A program made the position numbers and the translations under genes. From NCBI GenBank assembly GCA_900543295.1, contig UQQY01000154.1, positions 1-5,121 of the forward strand: a stretch of DNA of 5,121 nt. Direction: 5' to 3'. Positions 1 to 4,714 of the stretch are shown here, in pieces (within the stretch, counting starts at the first letter, position 1; every line of letters starts with the position of its first letter). The stretch is from an uncultured Oscillospiraceae bacterium. GTDB taxonomy: Bacteria > Bacillota > Clostridia > Oscillospirales > Ruminococcaceae. Under the pieces are notes generated by a model. The model was not told where the DNA came from. It ran no database searches and was given only the letters and a program-made list of their open reading frames with translations.

Positions 1-53
1 CGGAACCAACGGTATAGTCCGGATAAAAGAAACAATGCAGGCTTATTTGCATC

Positions 54-88
54 AAAACGCCCACAGAAAATTTTCTGTGGGCGTTTTT
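54..88 (+). terminator. Intrinsic terminator of the upstream unit
   Basis: A perfect self-complementary stretch runs from 54 to 87, centred between 70 and 71, with a GC-rich core (CGCCCACAG paired with CTGTGGGCG), an A/T apex and a run of five T at 84-88. This is the classic Rho-independent form for plus-strand transcription arriving from left of the window. On the minus strand the T run is only four bases, so termination in that direction would be weaker. It insulates ribU from upstream transcription, so ribU should have its own promoter in the 66 bases that follow, although no clear one is visible. Confidence 0.85.
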
Positions 89-154
89 GTTAATACGGCT
101 GGTTTCCAGGAACAGACTCTTCTATAAAAGACATTATTTTAGGAGGTTCTTTCA

Positions 155-778
155 ATGGAACAAAATGCAAAACAAAAAAACGCGATTCGGTCTAAAATGC
201 CGCTTAAAACGATTGCGAAAATCGGAATTTTAGGCGCAATTGCAGCGGTGCTGATGCTGATTGAAATTCCCCTTCCATTCGCGCCGAGCTTCTATGAAAT
301 TGATCTGAGCGAGGTTGCAGTCATGATCGGCGCTTTTGCGCTCGGCGTGGTTCCGGGAATTTTTATCGAGCTTGTGAAAGTACTACTGAACCTTTTGCTG
401 AACGGGACTACAACCGCCTGCGTTGGTGAGCTTGCTAATTTTGTGATCGGCTGTGCCTACATCGTGCCGGCCGCGCTGCTTTACCGACACAAGAAATCAT
501 TGAAGAACGCAATCGTCGGCATGTGTATCGGTACGCTGTCCATGACGGCTATCGGCGCTCTTATGAATCTTTACGTTTTGCTTCCGGCGTATGTCGCCAT
601 TGCGAATTTTCCTATGGAGGCCGTAATCGGCATGGGAAACAAGGTCAATCCTGCGATTACCAGCTTTGAGACGCTGGTTTTGTTTGCAACGGTGCCGTTT
701 AATTTGCTGAAAGGAATTCTGTCGTCGGTACTGGTCGGGCTTTTGTATAAGCGGATTTCTCCGGTCCTTCATAAATAA
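155..778 (+). CDS. ribU: ECF transporter S component, riboflavin-specific (RibU)
   Basis: This 207-residue integral membrane protein is the substrate-binding subunit of an energy-coupling factor vitamin importer. It would bind riboflavin outside the cell and work with the shared EcfA/EcfA'/EcfT module, which is not in this window. About six hydrophobic segments are visible after a short basic N-terminus. The small-residue stretch GAIAA (27-31) in the first helix is where S components contact EcfT. RibU-like landmarks, recognised by recall of B. subtilis RibU, are the DLSEV region (50-54), GTTTACVGELANF (84-96), NLYVLLPAY (138-146) and PFNLLKG (181-187). Length fits the family (about 190-210). 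The ATG has an AGGAGG site at 141-146, eight bases upstream. It is monocistronic between two terminators. Many Firmicute ribU genes carry an FMN riboswitch, but the leader here is too short for one. Another S-component specificity is possible but less likely. Confidence 0.88.
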   Translation: MEQNAKQKNAIRSKMPLKTIAKIGILGAIAAVLMLIEIPLPFAPSFYEIDLSEVAVMIGAFALGVVPGIFIELVKVLLNLLLNGTTTACVGELANFVIGCAYIVPAALLYRHKKSLKNAIVGMCIGTLSMTAIGALMNLYVLLPAYVAIANFPMEAVIGMGNKVNPAITSFETLVLFATVPFNLLKGILSSVLVGLLYKRISPVLHK

Positions 779-803
779 AAGTTTCATTGGTACTCATAAA
801 ACC

Positions 804-845
804 AAACAGAGGATACTATCTATTGGATAGTATCCTCTGTTTTTT
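804..845. terminator. Shared terminator between convergent ribU and GNAT genes
   Basis: A 17-bp perfect stem (804-820 with 826-842) closes a five-base loop TATTG, and six T follow at 840-845. It ends ribU transcription on the plus strand. On the minus strand it lies immediately after the GNAT stop codon (844-846), and its 3' side reads TTTGGTTTT, so it can plausibly serve as a bidirectional terminator. The plus-strand T run overlaps the GNAT TAA codon by two bases, so almost no spacer separates the genes. Confidence 0.9.
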
Positions 846-1374
846 ACTGCGCGAAATTGATAAAGTTTTCTTTTGTCAGTTCATAGTCGACAGAAGACTG
901 TAAAATGCCGGTCTGATCTCTCCAGGAATCAATATTGACCCGCAGCTTCTGAAAGCCCAAAAGTTCGTAGACATGTTGCGCTCTTACGTTCTTTAAGTTG
1001 GTATCCAGTACGATTTTTTCATAGCCATATTCGGTAAAGAGGAACTGGATCAGCATACTTAACAGAATACGGCCCAAGCCCTTTTCCTGTTTGGCAGGTT
1101 CGCAGATTTTAATTCCAATAACCGCTTCCTTTTCCCCACGATTTCTATAACACATTTCGCCGATCGGGATACCGTCATGCTCAATTATGAGTCTGCGTCC
1201 CGTTTCATCGCTGTCCTGCAAAAGCTGCTCTGTCTCCGCTTCAACGGTGGTATGCAGCCCGTTTGGGAAACCGGCATGCACCATAACCGCACCATCGTTC
1301 CACCATTTTACGAGAAGCGGCACATCGGCAGACACCGCGTTGCGGATCGCTAAATCACGATATTGTAAATACAT
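844..1374 (-). CDS. GNAT family N-acetyltransferase
   Basis: This 176-residue cytoplasmic protein has the Gcn5-related acetyltransferase fold and would move an acetyl group from acetyl-CoA to an amine. The acetyl-CoA pyrophosphate loop (motif A) is visible as QEKGLGR (96-102), followed by a helix (103-113). Motif B, NLKNVRAQHVYELLGF (126-141), has the N-x-x-N-x-R-A and Y-x-x-x-GF pattern common in the RimJ/RimL-like and antibiotic or polyamine acetyltransferase branches. The WWND segment (24-27) is typical of acceptor-side N-terminal regions. The substrate cannot be told from sequence. The frame stays open to a TTG at 1425, but I start at the ATG 1374-1372, which has an AAGGAGGG site five bases upstream; the longer start codon is itself part of the -35 element and would not be transcribed. 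It is divergent from the flippase gene and convergent with ribU, so it is probably a stand-alone unit. Confidence 0.85.
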   Translation of the reverse strand: MYLQYRDLAIRNAVSADVPLLVKWWNDGAVMVHAGFPNGLHTTVEAETEQLLQDSDETGRRLIIEHDGIPIGEMCYRNRGEKEAVIGIKICEPAKQEKGLGRILLSMLIQFLFTEYGYEKIVLDTNLKNVRAQHVYELLGFQKLRVNIDSWRDQTGILQSSVDYELTKENFINFAQ

Positions 1375-1379
1375 GCTGT

Positions 1380-1387
1380 CCCTCCTT
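1380..1387 (-). promoter_or_regulatory. Ribosome binding site deciding the GNAT start
   Basis: On the minus strand this reads AAGGAGGG, followed by five bases (ACAGC) and the ATG at 1374. It is a near-perfect match to the anti-Shine-Dalgarno sequence and places the start 17 codons inside the longest open frame. Confidence 0.85.
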
Positions 1388-1396
1388 AATACCTGT

Positions 1397-1425
1397 ATTA
1401 TATAGAGATAGAAAAGTACTGTCAA
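1397..1425 (-). promoter_or_regulatory. Full-consensus sigma-A promoter for the GNAT gene
   Basis: On the minus strand the -35 hexamer TTGACA (1425-1420) and the -10 hexamer TATAAT (1402-1397) are both exact consensus with a 17-bp spacer. Transcription would start near 1390, giving a leader of only about 15 bases that begins just before the ribosome binding site. There is no room for a riboswitch or attenuator, so expression should be strong and vegetative unless a repressor binds the promoter. Confidence 0.9.
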
Positions 1426-1468
1426 GCATGCTGGCCAGTATGCCGCGCCATTTATTTTGTTCTTATTT

Positions 1469-1478
1469 GGAAGGTGAT
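1469..1478 (+). promoter_or_regulatory. Ribosome binding site favouring a TTG start for the flippase
   Basis: The sequence GGAAGGTGAT contains AGGTGAT (1472-1478), seven bases that can pair with the 3' end of 16S rRNA (complement of AUCACCU). Aligned to that pairing, the best-placed start is TTG at 1483, four bases after the pairing ends. The GTG at 1474 and ATG at 1477 lie inside the pairing segment itself. Confidence 0.6.
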
Positions 1479-1482
1479 GATT

Positions 1483-3144
1483 TTGTCAGTTCGGAATAAG
1501 CATGGATTTCTCTATGGATCAGCCGTCTTAATGCTCTCTATGGCGGCGGTGAAGCTGTTTGGTGCGCTGTTTAAGATTCCGCTTGCCGCACTGCTGCGAG
1601 AAACCGGTATGGGGTATTTCACTTCGGCTTATACCATCTATACCGCCGTATACGCGCTGGCCGTCAGCGGCCTTTCGACTGCGACGGCACGAATGACCTC
1701 CTCCTGCCTTTCGGAGGGAAGAGCGGCGGGACGAATTTTGAAAGCATCAATGCTGCTGTTTCTTGGGATCGGCGTCACAGGGAGCGCTGCTGCCGCGCTG
1801 CTGGCACGCCCCTTTTCTGAATGGATGGGCAGTCCGCAGACCGTGTGGTCTGTGCTGGCTCTTTCCCCGGCTATCCTGTTCTGCTGTATTATGGCGGCTT
1901 TTCGCGGCTATTATGAAGGATGCTCGGATATGCGGCCAACGGCTGTTGTTCAGGTTATTGAGGCGGCGTCGAAGGCCGCATGCGGACTGCTTTTTGCCTA
2001 TCTTGCGATTCAGAAGGGATTGCAGGACTTTTCTGCTGGAGAAAGAGTTTATGGCGCAGTATGCGGATCACAGGAGGCTGCGGTACAAGCGGCGATTCCG
2101 TTTGCTTCGGCGGCTGCTATGCTGGGGGTAACGCTGAGCACTGCCTTGGGGAGCGTCTATCTTTTCTTCTTTCACAAAAAGCAGCCGCACCGCAAAGCGG
2201 GAAATACGCCGTATCGAAAAATCTGTAGAGAGCTTCTGCATACTGCGGCGCCAATCGCGCTGTCTGCGGCGGTTATGCAGCTTTCCGCCATGATTGATAC
2301 GGTCACCATTCAGCACCAGCTTCAGGCGGCGCTCATATCAGAGGGGTCAGCGCTTTCCTACCGCGTTTATCTGGCACAGGGGGAGTCTTTATCCGCTTTC
2401 TTATACGGCGCTTTTATGAGCTGTATGACGTTGTTTCATATCGTACCGGCCTTTTCCGCTGTATTTGGGAAAAGCGCGCTTCCCGGCATTACTGCGGCGT
2501 GGACGGCCGGAAAGGAGCACGAATTAAGCGCGCAGGTTACGCGCGCTTTAAAGATAACGGTGCTGATGGCCGGGCCTATGGCTTTTGGGCTTGCGGCGGT
2601 TGCAGGACCGGTTCTTAAACTTTTGTATCCTGCGCTTCCCGGAATGCAGGCGGTCGGCTCTGCCATTCTTCCGGTGCTGGCTGTCGCTTCGTTTTTCTTT
2701 GCATTTCTGGCGCCGTATCAGGCCGTTATGCAGGGAATTGGCCGTGCAGATTTGCCGCTTAAGGCGGTTTTATGCGGCGCGGCCGTCAAGCTTCTTGCCA
2801 ATCTGACGCTTGTTCGTCTTCCGGCGTTTCATATCATGGGGGCGGCAGTCGGCACGCTTCTATGCTATCTCACAATCGCCTTTTTTGCGCTGATTTCTCT
2901 GAAAAGAACGCTCCCTGCGGCGGTTTCCCTTACGGGTGTTCTGATAAAACCGCTTTTGTGCGCGATTTTATCGGCTTTTTCCGCGTTTCTTGTACAGAAA
3001 GCTTTGACAAACAATCTCTCGGATAGTATAATAGCTATTGTCAGTATCGCGGTCGGAGCGGCGGTCTATGTGACTGCGCTTTTCCTGTTTCGAATCGTCC
3101 GGCGGTCTGATTTTTCCTTTATGCGAAAACACAAAAACACTTGA
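1483..3144 (+). CDS. SpoVB/YabM-like polysaccharide/lipid flippase (MOP superfamily)
   Basis: This is a 553-residue polytopic membrane protein of the MATE/MOP exporter superfamily, in the MurJ/SpoVB/YabM branch that flips lipid-linked glycans, such as peptidoglycan or spore-cortex precursors, across the membrane. The long, repeatedly hydrophobic sequence is consistent with about 14 helices. Family landmarks are KIPLA and TGMGYF near the start (31-46), FRGYYEG with RPTAVVQVIEA (140-161), APIALSAAVMQL and the acidic residue in AMIDTV (256-274), and QGIGRADLP through KLLANLTLV with GAAVGT (417-458). I choose the TTG start from the ribosome binding site at 1469-1478; this gives MSVRNKHGFLYG, like the short N-termini of SpoVB relatives. 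GTG 1474 or ATG 1477 would add two or three residues. It precedes mazG as yabM precedes yabN in B. subtilis, suggesting a sporulation or envelope role. The exact substrate is unknown. No convincing promoter was found upstream. Confidence 0.85.
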   Translation: MSVRNKHGFLYGSAVLMLSMAAVKLFGALFKIPLAALLRETGMGYFTSAYTIYTAVYALAVSGLSTATARMTSSCLSEGRAAGRILKASMLLFLGIGVTGSAAAALLARPFSEWMGSPQTVWSVLALSPAILFCCIMAAFRGYYEGCSDMRPTAVVQVIEAASKAACGLLFAYLAIQKGLQDFSAGERVYGAVCGSQEAAVQAAIPFASAAAMLGVTLSTALGSVYLFFFHKKQPHRKAGNTPYRKICRELLHTAAPIALSAAVMQLSAMIDTVTIQHQLQAALISEGSALSYRVYLAQGESLSAFLYGAFMSCMTLFHIVPAFSAVFGKSALPGITAAWTAGKEHELSAQVTRALKITVLMAGPMAFGLAAVAGPVLKLLYPALPGMQAVGSAILPVLAVASFFFAFLAPYQAVMQGIGRADLPLKAVLCGAAVKLLANLTLVRLPAFHIMGAAVGTLLCYLTIAFFALISLKRTLPAAVSLTGVLIKPLLCAILSAFSAFLVQKALTNNLSDSIIAIVSIAVGAAVYVTALFLFRIVRRSDFSFMRKHKNT

Positions 3145-3169
3145 AAAACTCTCCGCTATGCGTTACAAT
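3141..3169 (+). promoter_or_regulatory. Probable sigma-A promoter for mazG overlapping the flippase stop
   Basis: TTGAAA (3141-3146) and TACAAT (3164-3169) are separated by exactly 17 bp, each with one mismatch to the sigma-A consensus. The -35 hexamer contains the TGA stop codon of the flippase gene. The predicted start near 3176 gives a leader of about 27 bases with the mazG ribosome binding site in it. It would let mazG be expressed independently of the flippase. Confidence 0.55.
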
Positions 3170-3202
3170 AAGCAGGCGGCATTTTGAAAAGAGGAAGCGT
3201 CA

Positions 3203-3991
3203 ATGGAGTTTGAACGGAAAGCGCATTATACAGTCGCGGATCTGTGCAGGATCATGCAGCTTCTGCGCAGTGAAAACGGATGCCCGTGGGATCGTGTGCA
3301 GACGCATGAATCGATTCGGAAAAACCTGATTGAAGAGACCTATGAAGCTGTAGAAGCGATTGACTGCAAGAATTCCGACATGCTGAAGGAAGAACTGGGC
3401 GATGTTTTGCTGCAAGTCGTATTCCATGCACAAATGGAAGCGGAAGAGGGACGCTTTACTTTTGACGATGTGGCGGACGGTATCTGTCAAAAGCTGATTG
3501 TTCGCCATCCTCACATTTTTTCTGATACAAAGGCTGACAGCGCGGACGAAGTGCTGGATAACTGGAATCGGATTAAGCAGGAGACAAAGGGGCAGAAGAC
3601 TGCTACAGAAACGCTGAATGCTGTTCCAAGACAGCTTCCAGCGCTGATGCGAAGTGAAAAGGTGCAGTCCCGCGCACGCAAGGCCGGTTTTGACTACTGC
3701 GATGTGCAGGCGGCTTACGCCGAGCTTAGAAGTGAGGTTGACGAGCTTAACGATGCCATGCTGGACGGAGATCTCGCTCATATTGCGGAAGAAATCGGTG
3801 ATACTTTGTTTGCAGCGGTTAATGTGGCGCGTTTTTACGATATGGATCCGGAGGAGCTTTTGACACGTTCATGCGATAAGTTTATCAGCCGGTTTGCGAA
3901 AGTGGAAGTACAGGCCGTGGCCGAACAGATTGAGTTAAAGCAAGCAGAGGAAGAAACGCTTGGCCGTCTTTGGAATACGGCGAAGCATTGA
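3203..3991 (+). CDS. mazG: Nucleoside triphosphate pyrophosphohydrolase MazG
   Basis: This 262-residue cytoplasmic enzyme hydrolyses (d)NTPs to the monophosphate and pyrophosphate and is thought to clear abnormal nucleotides or tune the nucleotide pool. It has two tandem MazG domains. The first carries CPWD (27-30), QTHESIRK (33-40), the metal-binding pair E45-x-x-E48 and E64-x-x-D67 within EELGD, and RHPHIF (101-106). The second carries E178-x-x-E181 and E197-x-x-D200 followed by NVARF. Both metal-binding sets look intact. Length equals that of stand-alone E. coli MazG (263). B. subtilis YabN, at the same place in the cluster, has an additional N-terminal tetrapyrrole-methylase-like domain, which is absent here. 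The ATG has an AGAGGAAG site (3190-3197) five bases upstream. It lies 58 bases after the flippase and probably has its own promoter at 3141-3169. Confidence 0.95.
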   Translation: MEFERKAHYTVADLCRIMQLLRSENGCPWDRVQTHESIRKNLIEETYEAVEAIDCKNSDMLKEELGDVLLQVVFHAQMEAEEGRFTFDDVADGICQKLIVRHPHIFSDTKADSADEVLDNWNRIKQETKGQKTATETLNAVPRQLPALMRSEKVQSRARKAGFDYCDVQAAYAELRSEVDELNDAMLDGDLAHIAEEIGDTLFAAVNVARFYDMDPEELLTRSCDKFISRFAKVEVQAVAEQIELKQAEEETLGRLWNTAKH

Positions 3992-3998
3992 TTTTGTC

Positions 3999-4023
3999 AT
4001 TCAGAGGGAGCCCCCTCGTGAAT
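3999..4023 (+). other. Hairpin after mazG in the HU leader region
   Basis: ATTCAGAGGG (3999-4008) pairs with CCCTC (4013-4017) and TGAAT (4019-4023), making a ten-bp stem with one bulged G at 4018 and loop AGCC. No T run follows (ATATCATTATTT), so it does not qualify as a standard intrinsic terminator. It could protect the mazG mRNA 3' end, be a processing site between mazG and HU, or be a weak attenuator. Confidence 0.4.
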
Positions 4024-4038
4024 ATATCATTATTTAAT

Positions 4039-4056
4039 CAAACAGATCACTGTTTG
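4039..4056 (+). other. Hairpin directly before the HU ribosome binding site
   Basis: CAAACAG (4039-4045) pairs perfectly with CTGTTTG (4050-4056) around the loop ATCA. The stem ends two bases before AGGAGGT (4058-4064), leaving the binding site free. It could stabilise the HU mRNA 5' end or keep the initiation region open. It could also be a DNA dyad bound by a protein. Confidence 0.4.
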
Positions 4057-4070
4057 TAGGAGGTACAACA

Positions 4071-4343
4071 ATGACGAAAGTAGAATTGGTTGCCGCTGTA
4101 GCGGAGAAAGCAGAACTTTCCAAAAAAGACGCTGAAAAAGCGGTAAATGCAACATTACAGGCAATTGCAGAAGGTATGAAAAACGACGGTAAGGTTCAGC
4201 TCGTTGGCTTCGGCACGTTTGAAATTCGTGACCGCGCTGCAAGAAAAGGCCTGAATCCTGCAACTGGCGAGAGCATTGACATCGCGGCTTGCAAAGTTCC
4301 GGCTTTTAAAGCGGGCAAGAGCTTAAAAGATCTTGTAAAATAA
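4071..4343 (+). CDS. hup: HU family DNA-binding protein
   Basis: This 90-residue basic protein is the histone-like nucleoid protein HU, which binds and bends DNA as a dimer. The N-terminal half (1-40) is the helical dimerisation part. GFGTFEIRDRAARKG (46-60) leads into the beta-arm with N62-P63, the proline that wedges between base pairs, then TGE (65-67) and KVPAFKAGKSLKDLV (75-89), all standard for the family. Length is exactly typical (90). The ATG has AGGAGGT (4058-4064) six bases upstream, among the strongest sites in the window, in keeping with high expression. It sits between mazG and rqcP, a position seen in many Clostridia but not in B. subtilis. It is bracketed by leader hairpins and a downstream terminator, so it may be made as a short abundant mRNA. 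I saw no clear sigma-A promoter in the 79-base leader. Confidence 0.97.
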   Translation: MTKVELVAAVAEKAELSKKDAEKAVNATLQAIAEGMKNDGKVQLVGFGTFEIRDRAARKGLNPATGESIDIAACKVPAFKAGKSLKDLVK

Positions 4344-4359
4344 TTTTGCATGAGAGATG

Positions 4360-4396
4360 ATAGATCGTCCGTCTGCCGGACGGTCTATTTTGTTTT
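4360..4396 (+). terminator. Intrinsic terminator or attenuator between HU and rqcP
   Basis: A 12-bp stem (4360-4371 with 4377-4388, one T-G pair) closes the loop TCTGC, and TTTTGTTTT follows at 4388-4396. It begins 17 bases after the HU stop and ends just before the rqcP ribosome binding site. No good promoter lies between it and rqcP, so it probably allows partial read-through, giving much HU mRNA and less rqcP mRNA. Confidence 0.8.
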
Positions 4397-4413
4397 AAAG
4401 GAGAAAAGCAGTT

Positions 4414-4659
4414 ATGCGTCTGGACAAATATTTAAAAATCACACGTCTGATCAAGCGTCGTACTATTGCAAACGAGGCGTGCGACGCCGGAAAAATTGCA
4501 GTCAACGGCGTTGTAGCAAAAGCCTCTTATAACGTAAAAATCGGAGATATTATTGAAATCACAATGGGAGCGCGCAGTACCAGAGTGCGTGTGACCGCTT
4601 TGAACGAGCAGACAACAAAGGAGAGCGCTCTCTCGAATTACGAGGTGATTGAGTCATAA
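4414..4659 (+). CDS. rqcP: RqcP (YabO), S4-domain ribosome-associated quality-control factor
   Basis: This 81-residue RNA-binding protein is almost entirely an S4 domain (about 1-50), recognised from MRLDKYLKITRLIKRRT at the start, GKIAVNG (26-32) and the VKIGDIIEI segment (41-49). It matches B. subtilis RqcP/YabO (86 residues) closely from memory, including R2 and the RR pair at 15-16, which fall in the region that contacts rRNA and tRNA. With RqcH it works on the obstructed 50S subunit, holding the P-site tRNA while C-terminal alanine tails are added to stalled chains. The ATG has AAAGGAG (4397-4403) ten bases upstream, a slightly long gap. It lies after the HU terminator, with yabP next, as in the yabO-yabP order of Bacillus. 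Its stop codon overlaps the proposed sigma-E promoter of yabP. A close S4 paralogue is the only real alternative. Confidence 0.93.
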   Translation: MRLDKYLKITRLIKRRTIANEACDAGKIAVNGVVAKASYNVKIGDIIEITMGARSTRVRVTALNEQTTKESALSNYEVIES

Positions 4660-4682
4660 AATGCTGCTTTTTCCCATACGCT
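4654..4682 (+). promoter_or_regulatory. Candidate sigma-E promoter for yabP-yabQ
   Basis: TCATAAA (4654-4660) resembles the sigma-E -35 consensus KMATATT (five of seven). After a 14-bp spacer, CATACGCT (4675-4682) matches the -10 consensus CATACAHT at seven of eight positions. The -35 includes the rqcP stop codon. The start would fall near 4689-4690, leaving a leader of about 25 bases that includes the yabP ribosome binding site. In B. subtilis yabP and yabQ belong to the mother-cell sigma-E regulon, which supports the call. The consensus is recalled, not computed. Confidence 0.5.
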
Positions 4683-4707
4683 TACATATCGTATAGTATG
4701 GGGAGGA
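4668..4707 (+). repeat. Inverted repeat that can mask the yabP ribosome binding site
   Basis: CCCATAC (4673-4679) is perfectly complementary to GTATGGG (4696-4702), with 16 bases between. The stem could lengthen through T-G and T-A pairs to 4668/4707, covering the whole GGGGAGG site. A competing smaller stem, ATACG (4676-4680) with CGTAT (4690-4694), is also possible. The left arm coincides with the proposed sigma-E -10 region. Confidence 0.5.
4700..4706 (+). promoter_or_regulatory. Ribosome binding site deciding the yabP start
   Basis: GGGGAGG ends two bases before the ATG at 4709 and eight bases before the ATG at 4715. Only the second distance suits initiation, so yabP is taken to start at 4715. 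Confidence 0.75.
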
Positions 4708-4714
4708 AATGCTT

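Noticed and set aside
1..17. Possible last codons of an upstream plus-strand gene ending at TAG 15-17 (E-P-T-V-stop)
   Set aside because: It would sit sensibly 37 bases before the terminator, but five codons give no evidence of coding, and the other frames stay open by chance through the hairpin.
100..128. Possible ribU promoter with -10 TATAAA at 123-128
   Set aside because: No acceptable -35 is found at 16-18 bp; the hexamer there is TGGTTT. The real promoter is left unassigned.
497..787. 96-codon minus-strand frame opposite ribU
   Set aside because: The protein is low-complexity and basic with no family pattern, and the plus-strand RibU is clear.
1844..1900. Possible frameshift or disruption in the flippase gene
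   Set aside because: The frame is continuous and family motifs appear in the right order on both sides, so the gene looks intact.
1763..3026. Several 70-120-codon frames within the flippase gene on both strands
   Set aside because: All are arginine- or cysteine-rich shadows in a gene with a clear membrane-protein reading frame.
3200..3781. 193-codon open frame on the minus strand
   Set aside because: It lies entirely opposite mazG, has no recognisable domain and is explained as a shadow of the mazG codon pattern.
4360..4396. Possible riboswitch or small RNA between HU and rqcP
   Set aside because: The gap holds one simple stem-loop with a T run, which a terminator fully explains.
4350..4532. 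60-codon plus-strand frame across the HU-rqcP gap
   Set aside because: It runs through the terminator hairpin and the start of rqcP in another frame, and has no ribosome binding site.
4669..4697. Sigma-A promoter for yabP using TATAGT at 4692-4697
   Set aside because: The -35 (TTTTCC) matches only about half of the consensus, and transcription would start within the ribosome binding site.
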